Shown here: piece by piece, positions 15,646 to 23,875 of the stretch
Layout of the letters: each line of letters opens with the position of its first letter
Position numbering within the stretch: position 1 is the stretch's first letter
Assembly (NCBI RefSeq): GCF_946479415.1
Contig: NZ_CAMLFY010000020.1
Span: forward strand, 1-46,808
DNA from: an uncultured Shinella sp.
GTDB taxonomy: Bacteria; Pseudomonadota; Alphaproteobacteria; Rhizobiales; Rhizobiaceae
Length of the DNA: 46,808 nt
Direction of reading: 5' to 3'
Program-made: the position numbers and the translations under genes
Notes under the pieces: model-generated
The model's input: only the letters and a program-made list of their open reading frames with translations
Told to the model about the DNA's origin: nothing
Databases searched by the model: none

Positions 15646-16896
15646 TTACCCGGCCCGTGCCTCTTCGAGGGCGCTTCCGTTGCGGACAAGCGCACCCGGA
15701 TGGCCGCTCGGTGGGACGGGCATGCGGTCCAGCATGATCGGCAGCGGGGCTGCCGGCGCCAGGCCGGTGAACTCGGCCGGACGTTCGCCAAGGCCGAAGA
15801 AATGCTCGATCGCCTGTGTCGACCGCTGAGCGGCCAGCCCGTCGCCATAGGGGTTCACGGCGCGGGCCATCCGGCGATAGGCGTCGCCATCGCGCAACAG
15901 CTCCGTGACGGCATCCACGACAGCGTCCTCGTCGGTGCCGATCAATCGCGCCGTGCCGGCGGTCACCGCTTCGGGGCGCTCGGTGGTCTCGCGCAGGACC
16001 AGCACAGGCTTGCCGAATGTCGGCGCCTCCTCCTGCACGCCACCGCTATCGGTGAGGACGAGCATGCAATCGCGCATCGCGCTCACGAAATCCCGATAAT
16101 CGAGAGGTCTCGTAATCTTGACGTTTTCAAGCCCGGCGAGCGGTGGCAACAGCACATCCCTCACGGCCGGGTTGAGATGGGCGGGCAGAAGGAAATTCAT
16201 AGTGGGAAAGGCCCGCGCCAGCCGGGCGATGGCCCGTGCCGTTCGCGCCATCGGCTCGCCCCACGATTCCCGGCGGTGGGCGGTGATCAGCACGGTCGGC
16301 TTGTCGAAAACACCGTCCAACTCCGGATTGTCCGACACGCTGTTTCGGCCAGACACGTGCAGAAGAGCATCGATGACCGTATTGCCGGTGACGATGATAT
16401 CGCTTTCGGCAATGCCGTCCTTCAGCAGATTGGCCTTTGCGGTCGATGTCGGCGCCAGATGCAGCATCGCGAGCTGCCCCGTCAGGCGTCGATTGAGCTC
16501 CTCCGGAAATGGATTGTCGCGATTACCGGTTCGCAGGCCGGCCTCCAGATGGATAAGAGGCACCTTGCGGTAGAAGGCCGCCAGGCCTGCGGCAAAGCAG
16601 GTCGTGGTGTCGCCCTGGACCACGAGAGCATCGGGATTTTCACGCTCGATCACCGCCGAGACGCCCGACAGGACGCGGGATGTGATGGTCTCGAGCGTCT
16701 GTGCCTGCGTGATGATGTTGAGGTCGAAGTCCGGCTCGATCCCGAACAGCTGGTTGACCTGGTCGAGCATTTCCCTGTGCTGCCCGGTCACCGCCACCAC
16801 GGGCCGGCAATACCGCGACTGTCTCAACGCATCGATCAGCGGGGCCATTTTCACCGCTTCGGGGCGAGTACCATACACAACCAGTATTTTGAGCAT
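15646..16896 (-). CDS. wecB: UDP-N-acetylglucosamine 2-epimerase (non-hydrolysing), WecB-like
   Basis: 416 aa from ATG 16896. The start motif 'ILVVYGTRPEAVKMAPL', 'VTGQHREMLDQV', 'LVVQGDTTT', 'HLEAGLRTG', 'PFPEELNRRLTGQLA', 'VLITAHRRESWGEPM', 'DSGGVQEEAPTFGKPVLV', 'TERPEAVTAGT' and 'NPYGDG' are all diagnostic of non-hydrolysing 2-epimerases that interconvert UDP-GlcNAc and UDP-ManNAc. About 45 residues follow the conserved 'NPYGDGLAAQRSTQAIE' end, rich in Pro/Ala and without a recognised domain, making it longer than E. coli WecB. With the convergent wecC-like gene it gives UDP-ManNAcA. It could alternatively be a WbpI-type epimerase of a diacetamido uronic acid. It is downstream of the BY-kinase gene in the same direction (58-bp gap). 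Confidence 0.9.
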   Translation of the reverse strand: MLKILVVYGTRPEAVKMAPLIDALRQSRYCRPVVAVTGQHREMLDQVNQLFGIEPDFDLNIITQAQTLETITSRVLSGVSAVIERENPDALVVQGDTTTCFAAGLAAFYRKVPLIHLEAGLRTGNRDNPFPEELNRRLTGQLAMLHLAPTSTAKANLLKDGIAESDIIVTGNTVIDALLHVSGRNSVSDNPELDGVFDKPTVLITAHRRESWGEPMARTARAIARLARAFPTMNFLLPAHLNPAVRDVLLPPLAGLENVKITRPLDYRDFVSAMRDCMLVLTDSGGVQEEAPTFGKPVLVLRETTERPEAVTAGTARLIGTDEDAVVDAVTELLRDGDAYRRMARAVNPYGDGLAAQRSTQAIEHFFGLGERPAEFTGLAPAAPLPIMLDRMPVPPSGHPGALVRNGSALEEARAG

Positions 16897-16954
16897 GCCA
16901 TTTCCCCATTGACGATGTTGATCACAGTGCACGCTGAAAAGGCCGGCGTCGCCG

Positions 16955-17752
16955 TCAGTAGACCGCTCCGTGGCGGCATTTGTTGAGCACGACGCCGAGG
17001 ACATTGGTTCTTTCGGCCAGCATCCGTTCGCAGGCATCGATTTCGGCAAATGTGCTCTGCTCGGCGGCTGCGACCAGGATGGCGCAGTCGACATTGGGCA
17101 GGAAGGCCAGCACGTCGTCATGGGTGAGCATCGATGTCATGTCGTACAACACCACATCGGCAGACAGCTCCTGGACCATCGACTTGAGAGCCTTTGCGGC
17201 CGCCTCTCCTTGCAAAATTTCCGATGCGAGCCGCGCCGGCCAAAGGTTCGCGCCGATGGCAAGGCCTTTGCCGCAGAGGCGCAACGCATCGGTAACGTCG
17301 CATTCTCCCCTCAAAAAGAATTCCATCGATGGCGACGCGTCCATTTCGAGCAAGCTCGCCAGGCCGGGATTTCTGAGATCCATGTCCAGAAGAACCGTTC
17401 GCGTATCTTCCAGCTCCGCAAGGCTGAGCGCCAGGTTCACAGCCACGAGGGATTTGCCGCAGCGCGGCATCGGAGAGGTAATCGCCACCGATCGCCACCC
17501 GTTCTGCTTCAATGTCTGCATGACTTTCGTGCGCAGCAGATCGAATGCCGCGCAAGCGGGATCGGATTTGTCTCCCGCGACGATTCCCCGACTGGTCCTC
17601 GTCTGTTGCGAAAGCCGGAATTCCTTGAGGGACAGCCAGGCATTGTCTTTCGCGAGACTGGAACGGGTGTCAGGCGCCTGCGCCAGAATCCGATCGGCGT
17701 TGTGGATTTTAAACCCCTCGTGCTGGAAGGCGGATCGTATGTCTATGCTCAT
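16955..17752 (-). CDS. BY-kinase-like P-loop ATPase of polysaccharide chain-length control (CpsD/ExoP C-domain type)
   Basis: 265 aa. A capsular-exopolysaccharide-family P-loop is at residues 92-103 ('SPMPRCGKSLVAVNLA'), Walker A' at about 119-126 ('TVLLDMDLRNPG') and a Walker B-like 'DVVLYDMTSML' at about 199-209, where DMTS replaces the usual D-x-P-P. The normal C-terminal tyrosine cluster is absent: the protein ends 'KCRHGAVY' with one Tyr. The 3-bp gap to the Wzz-domain gene shows it is the detached kinase half of a Wzc/ExoP system. It probably modulates the co-polymerase by ATP binding; kinase activity is doubtful without the Tyr cluster. Confidence 0.82.
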   Translation of the reverse strand: MSIDIRSAFQHEGFKIHNADRILAQAPDTRSSLAKDNAWLSLKEFRLSQQTRTSRGIVAGDKSDPACAAFDLLRTKVMQTLKQNGWRSVAITSPMPRCGKSLVAVNLALSLAELEDTRTVLLDMDLRNPGLASLLEMDASPSMEFFLRGECDVTDALRLCGKGLAIGANLWPARLASEILQGEAAAKALKSMVQELSADVVLYDMTSMLTHDDVLAFLPNVDCAILVAAAEQSTFAEIDACERMLAERTNVLGVVLNKCRHGAVY

Positions 17753-17755
17753 GGT

Positions 17756-19279
17756 TTAAGCCCCCCGTATTGAGAGATACGTCCTGCGCCAGCTCTCCCA
17801 CCACGTGCCATTGCTTCGCAGAGAGGGTGCAATCGACGGTTTCCATCGCTTTCGCCGCGCAGACATGCCGATTACCGGAATGGTGACCAACGGCTGAACC
17901 TCAAGCAGATTGGCGATGTCCTGCGGCCGGCGCACGGTTCTGTTGAGCATTTCCAGGAGAACGACGAGCGCGAACCCGAACCCCATGCCGGCCGCGGCGC
18001 CGCCGGCGACGATCAGGCGGCGTTTGGGACCGGCGGCCTTGGTCGGCGTGATCGCGGCTTCGAGCAGGGAGAAGCGCTCTCCATCCGAACGGATTTCCAG
18101 TTGCTCGCCCGTCGATGCCTCGGCCTTCTGCGCGATTGCGGCATTGTACTGCTTCTGAACGTTGTCGCGATTTCGCTGAAGCGCCGTCAGCCCCGCCTCG
18201 CTGACCGGCACCCGCGCGACCGACTGGCGAAGCGCGGCAATGCGTTTGTCGATCGCCGTTTTTTCTCCGGCAATCACCTCCAGCCGCTGGTCTATTTCCG
18301 ACAGTTGCAGGTCCAGCCCGAAAGGTGCGCTTCTTACGGTTTGAGCCTTCCCATCGGTCACGACCGGCTTGCGCACGGCGCGAATACGCTTTTCGAGTTC
18401 GGCGATGCGGGTGCGTATGGCGACAATGTTGGGGCTTTCGTCGCTGAACACGGTCAGCTGCTCGGAAAGCGCCTTGTTCATGTCGACAAGCAGTAGCTGA
18501 TCCGGGGTCAGCCGCTGCTCGATACCCGGCAGTTGGTCGGTATTGGTATAGGCGGCGACAAGGGCGCCCCGCTTGCTTCTGAGCTCGGATGCCTCCCGTT
18601 CCAGCGACGCCAGTCGGTCCTGCTGGCTAAGCAGCTCGCTTCGGTAGAAATCGATGCTCTCGGGAAGAGATTCCCTGTTGTCCTTTTTGAACTGAAGGAT
18701 CTCGGTTTCGAGGTGCTTGAGCGTATCGTTGAGCGCAATGGCTTTCTGGTCGAAGAATTCGAGCGTGTTGCTCGCGCGGCTGGTTCTTTCCCGCTGGTTC
18801 TTCGACAACACCAGCCCGACGAGTTCGTTGGTGACTTTCGACGCGAGAACAGGGGTTTCGGCATCGAACGAGACGGCATAAATCGCCACGCGCTGGGCGG
18901 GATCCTGGGCATCCAGCTGCACTTGCCTGAAATCGATACGCGACCGCATATCCGCCACGATGTCCTCGTCCGACGGGGTCTGCGGGCTTGCGGCATAGAC
19001 GTTGAGCCTGGAGGCGAGAGCAACGAGCGCGTCATGCGTCGTCATCTCCTGCTGCAGGATGAGAAGTTGGGCGGTTGCGCCCATCGGCACCGTGGATTTC
19101 GCCAGTTCCGTCGGGATCTGCGGTGCTTCGACGAGCAGTTTGGCCGACGCCGTATAAACCGGCTTCTTGAACTTCGTGACCATCACCGCCGCCAGGAGAG
19201 CGACAAGGGTGGTCAGCAGCACGAGAGGCAATCTGCGCCTGACGATCGAGAGATAGAAACCGAAATCCAGGTTATGCAT
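17756..19279 (-). CDS. Wzz-domain polysaccharide co-polymerase (Wzc/ExoP N-terminal type, PCP-2)
   Basis: 507 aa from ATG 19279 (TTG 19288 is possible). The first membrane helix 'LPLVLLTTLVALLAAVMVT' is at about 17-35, followed by the periplasmic Wzz motif 'VYTASAKLLVEAPQ'. Long coiled-coil helices rich in Leu/Glu/Arg span about 165-345, and the second membrane helix 'LIVAGGAAAGMGFGFALVV' is at about 437-455, preceded by the proline-rich 'ITPTKAAGPKRR'. A cytoplasmic tail without a kinase domain follows; that domain is the next gene. It sets chain length and couples polymerisation to export in Wzy-dependent pathways. Confidence 0.88.
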   Translation of the reverse strand: MHNLDFGFYLSIVRRRLPLVLLTTLVALLAAVMVTKFKKPVYTASAKLLVEAPQIPTELAKSTVPMGATAQLLILQQEMTTHDALVALASRLNVYAASPQTPSDEDIVADMRSRIDFRQVQLDAQDPAQRVAIYAVSFDAETPVLASKVTNELVGLVLSKNQRERTSRASNTLEFFDQKAIALNDTLKHLETEILQFKKDNRESLPESIDFYRSELLSQQDRLASLEREASELRSKRGALVAAYTNTDQLPGIEQRLTPDQLLLVDMNKALSEQLTVFSDESPNIVAIRTRIAELEKRIRAVRKPVVTDGKAQTVRSAPFGLDLQLSEIDQRLEVIAGEKTAIDKRIAALRQSVARVPVSEAGLTALQRNRDNVQKQYNAAIAQKAEASTGEQLEIRSDGERFSLLEAAITPTKAAGPKRRLIVAGGAAAGMGFGFALVVLLEMLNRTVRRPQDIANLLEVQPLVTIPVIGMSARRKRWKPSIAPSLRSNGTWWESWRRTYLSIRGA

Positions 19280-19734
19280 TGAAGACAACCTATCCTGACG
19301 CGACCGGGGTTTACCGCATCTTCGAGTGACCGCTGTTTGCGGGATAGATGGCCGTTCGGCGTTGCGTCTTTACCGCTCGTCGTCCCCCGTCATGATTTCG
19401 GTGAGCGGTGCGACGAGGCTAATCTCATCCCCTACCCCCGAGGGAGGGGCTGCCGCAGGCAGGACATGCACTTTCGGATGAAAGCGACCAGCGCGGCACT
19501 AAGCCCGTAAGACGAAAATCGACACCGGATAGGCGAGCGGCGTCAAATCGGTGGACGAAGGCCATACGCCGATGCTGCGTCTCGCCCCCTTTCCGCTAAG
19601 CGCTGCCTATCCAACCGGCCCAAACTCAGACCCTTGCATGTCTTTTCCCGATCGGTACGCGACGGCATGCTGCATCGCATGAACGAGTATTGCGGACGGG
19701 CAAAATGTCCGCCGCATGGGGAATGGGGACCGGG
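19280..19734. promoter_or_regulatory. 455-bp divergent non-coding interval between Wzz-domain gene and GT2
   Basis: Must contain the promoters of the leftward Wzz/BY-kinase/wecB unit and of the rightward GT2 gene. It holds a G/C-block imperfect palindrome at 19429-19449 (arms CCCCT and AGGGG). Two alternative stems overlap by three bases: ACCGCTC 19372-19378 with GAGCGGT 19403-19409, and CTCGTCG 19376-19382 with CGACGAG 19411-19417. No clear -35/-10 elements were identified. Confidence 0.35.
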
Positions 19735-20655
19735 ATGCAGCCGCAACTCACAGTCATAATTCCGCATCTCAACGAGCCGGAAGGCAACCTTCGGCGCTGT
19801 CTTCTTGCGCTGGATGCACAGAATGCACCGCATCTCAGACTGCAGATCATCGTCGTCGACAATGGCTCCGTGGAACTTCCGACCGCAGCATGTGCCGATA
19901 TCCCCGACGTGCTGCTGGAGCGCGAGGCCACACCCGGCCCGGGACCTGCACGCAATCGCGGGGTAATGCTGGCAAAATCCGATCTTCTGGCCTTCGTCGA
20001 TGCCGACTGCGTCGTCGAGCCGGGCTGGGCGCAGGCCATGGTCCACACCATGGACAGCCGCCCGGACGTTGACGTCATCGGTGGCGACATCGCAATCCTG
20101 ATGGCCGACCCCGCCCAGCCGACCGCAATCGAGGCCTATGAGAGCATCTACAGCTATCGCGCACGACTTTATGTCGAGCGGCATGGATATGCCGCGACCG
20201 GCAACATGGCCGTGCGGGCTTCGGTGTTCCGCCATGTCGGCCCGTTCGGCGGGATCGGTACGATGGAGGATACCGCTTGGGGTCAGCGGGCCACGGCGCT
20301 GGGTTTCAAGACCGCTTTTCTGCCGGGGGCAAAGGTTCTTACACCGTCATGCAGGTCCTTCGGCGAGCTTGCGCGCCGGTGGGACCGCCACGTGGCGCAC
20401 CAGTTCGATGACTGGAGACGCAGCAACTCCACCCGATTGCGGTGGTTCGCCGCCTGCTTTGCGGTCGCAGGCTCGCCGCTGTTCGAGGCCTTTCGCATTT
20501 TGAAGAGCAACAGGGTCTCGGGCATACGCAATCGCCTGCTTGCCTTCACCTGTCTCACGCGGGTTCGACTTTACCGCACCAGGCGCATGCTCGAAGTGGC
20601 TCGCCGAGACCGGGCGACCTCTCTCGTCGAAAACTGGAACCGGGAAGGCGCCTAG
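19735..20655 (+). CDS. GT2-family glycosyltransferase
   Basis: 306 aa from ATG 19735 (in-frame ATGs at 19705 and 19723 are possible; GGGGAC lies about 5 nt before 19735). GT-A features: 'LTVIIPHLNEPEGNLRRCL', 'IIVVDNGSVELP', 'GPGPARNRGVMLAKSDLLAFVDADC' containing the DxD metal site, and 'GYAATGNMAVRASVF' with 'GTMEDTAWGQRATALG' as the acceptor and base region. The C-terminal 60 residues are basic with a moderately hydrophobic stretch that may bind the membrane. Single-gene unit; donor unknown. Confidence 0.87.
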   Translation: MQPQLTVIIPHLNEPEGNLRRCLLALDAQNAPHLRLQIIVVDNGSVELPTAACADIPDVLLEREATPGPGPARNRGVMLAKSDLLAFVDADCVVEPGWAQAMVHTMDSRPDVDVIGGDIAILMADPAQPTAIEAYESIYSYRARLYVERHGYAATGNMAVRASVFRHVGPFGGIGTMEDTAWGQRATALGFKTAFLPGAKVLTPSCRSFGELARRWDRHVAHQFDDWRRSNSTRLRWFAACFAVAGSPLFEAFRILKSNRVSGIRNRLLAFTCLTRVRLYRTRRMLEVARRDRATSLVENWNREGA

Positions 20656-20844
20656 CGAAAAACAACACCACCAAGATCGGCTTATATCCAGAAAATTATA
20701 GTTAAAATTATCTATATAAAATAAACTTTGAAAATATATAAGTATTAACTGTCAGTTAATTTCCAATAAAAAAATCCAAGGGTCAATTTGTACTCGTCTA
20801 AACGCGACTGCGATCAGCCGCGCGACGAAACGCGGGAGGCGTAA
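20656..20844. promoter_or_regulatory. AT-rich upstream region of the initiating sugar transferase, with an 8+1+8 palindrome
   Basis: The interval is strikingly AT-rich against its GC-rich surroundings (long A/T tracts at about 20690-20790). It contains the perfect inverted repeat ATTAACTG-T-CAGTTAAT at 20744-20760, about 85 bp before the TTG start. Such AT-rich exo promoters in rhizobia are known targets of MucR/Ros-type zinc-finger repressors. A MucR site or another regulator's operator is an inference here. Confidence 0.5.
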
Positions 20845-21513
20845 TTGGCAGACATACTGACATACAACTCGGGAAGAGAACCCGATTTATCCAGAGTGCG
20901 GAATAAATACCGCGTATACCACTTCATAAAAAGAGCATTCGATCTCTCGGCGGTCCTGTTGATCGCGCCGGCAGCATTGCTCGTGATCGCGCTCATGGCT
21001 CTGCTCGTCCGCCTGGACGGAAGCAGCGCGTTCTATCGCCAGCCGCGCATCGGCCTTGGGGGCAAGACATTCATGTTGTGGAAACTGCGGACCATGGTGC
21101 CGCATGCGGAGCGCAAGCTTGAAAGCTACCTGGCCGCGCACCCGCAGGCCCGGCTCGCATGGAACCAGAGCCAGAAACTACGGGATGACCCCAGGATCAC
21201 GGCCATAGGCCGTTATCTGCGCAAATACTCGCTCGACGAGCTCCCGCAATTGCTGAATGTCCTGCTTGGCGACATGAGCCTTGTCGGCCCGCGACCGATA
21301 CTGCCGGAGCAGCGCCAGCTTTATGACGGAACGGCTTATTATCAGCTGCGTCCAGGCTTGACCGGCCTTTGGCAAATCGGCAAGCGCAACGAGGCAACTT
21401 TTGCGGAGCGGGCGGTTATCGATACCGAGTATTTTCAAAGGATGTCCCTCTTTACGGACATCTGGATCCTCTCGAAAACCCCCATCGTCGTCGTGAGGGG
21501 CACGGGCGTGTAA
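20845..21513 (+). CDS. Undecaprenyl-phosphate hexose-1-phosphate transferase, ExoY/WcaJ-type (initiating enzyme)
   Basis: 222 aa, the size of the single-domain (ExoY-like) group. It starts at TTG 20845 with GGGAGG 7 nt upstream. A membrane hairpin is at about 30-55 ('[24 protein letters not shown]'). The conserved catalytic core follows: '[22 protein letters not shown]', '[38 protein letters not shown]' and '[15 protein letters not shown]'. It attaches the first sugar phosphate to undecaprenyl phosphate at the cytoplasmic membrane and so starts the repeat unit. It has its own AT-rich promoter and a downstream terminator, suggesting separate control of initiation. Confidence 0.92.
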   Translation: MADILTYNSGREPDLSRVRNKYRVYHFIKRAFDLSAVLLIAPAALLVIALMALLVRLDGSSAFYRQPRIGLGGKTFMLWKLRTMVPHAERKLESYLAAHPQARLAWNQSQKLRDDPRITAIGRYLRKYSLDELPQLLNVLLGDMSLVGPRPILPEQRQLYDGTAYYQLRPGLTGLWQIGKRNEATFAERAVIDTEYFQRMSLFTDIWILSKTPIVVVRGTGV

Positions 21514-21573
21514 TCGCACCCCCGCACCCCTCAAATTTCTGGCCCCAGCCTCCTTCGCGCAAGAGGCGGCCTG

Positions 21574-21607
21574 CGGTGAACCGGAACGACCCATTTCCGG
21601 TTCACCG
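21574..21607 (+). terminator. Intrinsic terminator-like hairpin after the initiating transferase
   Basis: CGGTGAACCGGAA (21574-21586) pairs perfectly with TTCCGGTTCACCG (21595-21607), a 13-bp stem with an 8-nt loop, followed on the plus strand by TCATTTC. It lies 60 bp after the sugar transferase stop and 5 bp before the stop of the convergent LuxR gene, so it may also act on that transcript. Confidence 0.65.
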
Positions 21608-21612
21608 TCATT

Positions 21613-22371
21613 TCAAGTGTCCAACGGGAACAGCTCGTTCAGCTTATAGGCGACCTCGGTGCGATTGGTCGCGTTCATCTTCTTCATGATGTTTCTTATA
21701 TGCACCTTGACGGTGCTCTCACGAAGATTGAGCTCGTAGGCGATGATCTTATTTGCCTTGCCGCGACGCAAGGCGTTGACCACTTCGATCTGCCGGGCCG
21801 TAAACATGCTGTCGAGCAGCCGCACGGGTGGTGCTTCTGCCGCAAGCATCTGACGCGCGGCGAGAACACTGCTTGCGGGCAGGAAAACGCCGCCGGCCAA
21901 CGACAGAGCGATAGCCTCCAGACAAACATCGATCGTCACGGATGACGGAATGTAACTCTTCGCGCCGTATTCGAGCGCCTTCATGATCTGCAGGAGGTCC
22001 GCGGAATCCGCAAGAAGGATGACCGGCACCCGGAACTCCTCCGCAAGGGTACGCACACTTTCAGCCACAGCCGGATTGTCGGCGGTATCGCCACCAATGT
22101 TGAGAAGTATTGCAGCGAGCGGCGGAACATCGTCCCTCAGGGATTTCCAGTGTTCTGCCGACGTAACTGCAACAAACTCCAATCCGCTTTTGTGTGACCC
22201 CAGGCATTTTGCAAGGCATTGCCCATCCAAAGACCTGCGGTCCAGTATCATTATCGATTTTTCGCGGTCAGGCAGTGCAAGCTGGATTTTCCGTCCATTC
22301 GTATCCGGGAAATCTGCAAAGCCTGGACCAGGAAATTCTTTCCCACTCATGTAAGTCTGCGTCGATGTCAT
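21613..22371 (-). CDS. LuxR/NarL-family transcriptional regulator with degenerate receiver domain
   Basis: 252 aa from ATG 22371, with GGAG 10 nt upstream; an in-frame TTG at 22392 is less likely. The C-terminal LuxR-type HTH is clear: 'FTARQIEVVNALRRGKANKIIAYELNLRESTVKVHIRNIMKKM'. The N-terminal half has the secondary-structure pattern of a response-regulator receiver ('KSIMILDRRSLDGQCLAKCL', 'VPVILLADSADLLQIMKALEYGAKSYIPS'). At the phospho-acceptor strand, however, it reads 'LAAILLNIGG', with Asn instead of Asp. It is probably phosphorylation-independent and may control the polysaccharide operons around it, including the divergent long regulatory interval. Confidence 0.85.
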   Translation of the reverse strand: MTSTQTYMSGKEFPGPGFADFPDTNGRKIQLALPDREKSIMILDRRSLDGQCLAKCLGSHKSGLEFVAVTSAEHWKSLRDDVPPLAAILLNIGGDTADNPAVAESVRTLAEEFRVPVILLADSADLLQIMKALEYGAKSYIPSSVTIDVCLEAIALSLAGGVFLPASSVLAARQMLAAEAPPVRLLDSMFTARQIEVVNALRRGKANKIIAYELNLRESTVKVHIRNIMKKMNATNRTEVAYKLNELFPLDT

Positions 22372-23291
22372 GATTACAATACTCCATGTCAAGACCCATA
22401 ATCTTCGATTTTTTTCTTCTGAGATGGCGAAATTTCACCTCAATGAGGCATACGCCGAGCTTCCCCAAACGAACTCGGCATTCACATAAATTGATTTTTC
22501 TAAAACCGATGAGCAATAATATATGCCTAATATATCGTAAATCCTTCAACCTGTATAGCTATTTTGTACGACTCTCGATCAATGCTTAATTGCAATGGAT
22601 AATACCCAATCGCGTTAAACAATTTTAATTAATTTTCAGGGTGAGAACGCAAACAATAGTTGCGGCAGATAGGCGAGATATGCGATTAACTATTTTCAAT
22701 TTGCTATCGAATCGGCAAATAAACTAAAAATTTTTCGAAAAATATCTCTCAACAATCTAATTAAACGGAAGAATAATTGGATTTATTCCGTATACCTGTG
22801 AATTTTAGGAAAAAGAAATTTAGCGTTACCAGGGTGCTATATTGGAAAAAATTTCTCCGAATATTTTTCCGTTCCGAAACTGCCTAAAACAATAACGGTT
22901 TGCGCTTTACTTTGACGATCGCACCGGTTTTCCGCGGCTTTAAGCACGGTGCGACACGACGCGGCTCAATTTTCGTCGAATGTCGTAGGAATCGGTCGAG
23001 AGCAGGACGTCCGTCACGGCAATATGCGTTGAATCGAGCGGCAATGCCTCCACGGCGCTGCGACAGGGGAGCGGCAGACATGGTTTTCGTAGCCATCAAG
23101 AGGCACAACCAGAGCCGGAAGGAGGTTTTTTCCGGGTTTCAGGGTGTACAAGGGGCAGAAAAAACGCCGGTAACTACTCCTTTTGGATTTAGCCCGGCGC
23201 ATTGCATCGAACAATATTCGTAAAACCATGAACATTAGTCGCGAATGAGTTGCAGCCCTTTCCGGTGATACAAAATATCACGGGGGGGCCT
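22372..23291. promoter_or_regulatory. 920-bp gene-free regulatory interval; left half very AT-rich, right half GC-rich
   Basis: No convincing gene was found between the LuxR regulator and rfbC. The left part (about 22400-22890) is AT-rich and dense in inverted repeats: the palindrome ATTTTTCGAAAAAT at 22730-22743, ATTTGC/GCAAAT at 22699-22720, GGAAAAA/TTTTTCC at 22844-22870 and GCCGAG/CTCGGC at 22454-22479. The right part (about 22890-23290) returns to genomic G+C and has short open frames on both strands (for example 22900-23223 plus, 22884-23108 minus) with no recognisable protein family. It may be a gene remnant or a long leader of the rhamnose operon. Confidence 0.45.
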
Positions 23292-23873
23292 ATGACAAAA
23301 CTTGAGCGGCTTTGCATAGCAGACATCGTGAAGATCGTGCCGACCCGGCACGGTGACGACAGGGGCTATTTCTCGGAGGTGTTCAAGGACGCCTGGTTCC
23401 GGGAGAACGTTTCGGACGTCAGTTTCGTACAGGACAATCAATCGCTCTCCGCCGCGAAGGGAACCGTGCGCGGATTGCATTTCCAGCTCGAACCCTTCGC
23501 CCAGGGCAAACTCGTCCACTGCATCAGGGGTGCGATCTTTGACGTCGCAGTCGATATACGCGAGGACTCTCCAACCTTCGGCCAATGGGCAGGTGCGGAA
23601 CTCTCGGGTGGCAACGGCATCCAGCTCTGGATTCCGGCCGGCTTTGCGCACGGCTTCGTGACGCTCGAGCCGAGCACGATCGTCCAATACAAGGTCACTG
23701 CCCCCTATAGCGCACAACACGACCGCGGCCTGCTCTGGAACGATGCCGACATCGGAATTCCGTGGCCGCTGGAAGAAGGAGAGGCTGTCCTTTCCGAAAA
23801 GGACCGAACACAGCCCTCCCTGGCAAAACTCCCGCCGTCCTTTGTATTTTCCCCGCGTCTCGAGAGGGCCTGA
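23292..23873 (+). CDS. rfbC: dTDP-4-dehydrorhamnose 3,5-epimerase (RmlC)
   Basis: 193 aa. The ATG 23292 follows a GGGGGGG stretch; an in-frame upstream start at 23250 adds 14 residues without similarity. The RmlC cupin motifs are intact: '[13 protein letters not shown]', '[21 protein letters not shown]' with the catalytic His, '[19 protein letters not shown]' and '[15 protein letters not shown]', plus the catalytic-Tyr region '[21 protein letters not shown]'. First gene of the rfbCBDA operon, with a 2-bp gap to rfbB. Third step of dTDP-L-rhamnose synthesis in the cytoplasm. Confidence 0.96.
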   Translation: MTKLERLCIADIVKIVPTRHGDDRGYFSEVFKDAWFRENVSDVSFVQDNQSLSAAKGTVRGLHFQLEPFAQGKLVHCIRGAIFDVAVDIREDSPTFGQWAGAELSGGNGIQLWIPAGFAHGFVTLEPSTIVQYKVTAPYSAQHDRGLLWNDADIGIPWPLEEGEAVLSEKDRTQPSLAKLPPSFVFSPRLERA

Positions 23874-23875
23874 CA

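Noticed and set aside
13382..16896. Enterobacterial common antigen locus
   Set aside because: WecG/WecC/WecB-like classes occur, but the fucosamine genes, WecA and the Wzx/Wzy set of ECA are absent and the surroundings are those of an alphaproteobacterial EPS-type locus.
22884..23235. Small open frames on both strands before rfbC
   Set aside because: Mutually overlapping, very basic, no known motifs and no clear ribosome sites; kept only as a possible gene remnant in the intergenic entry.
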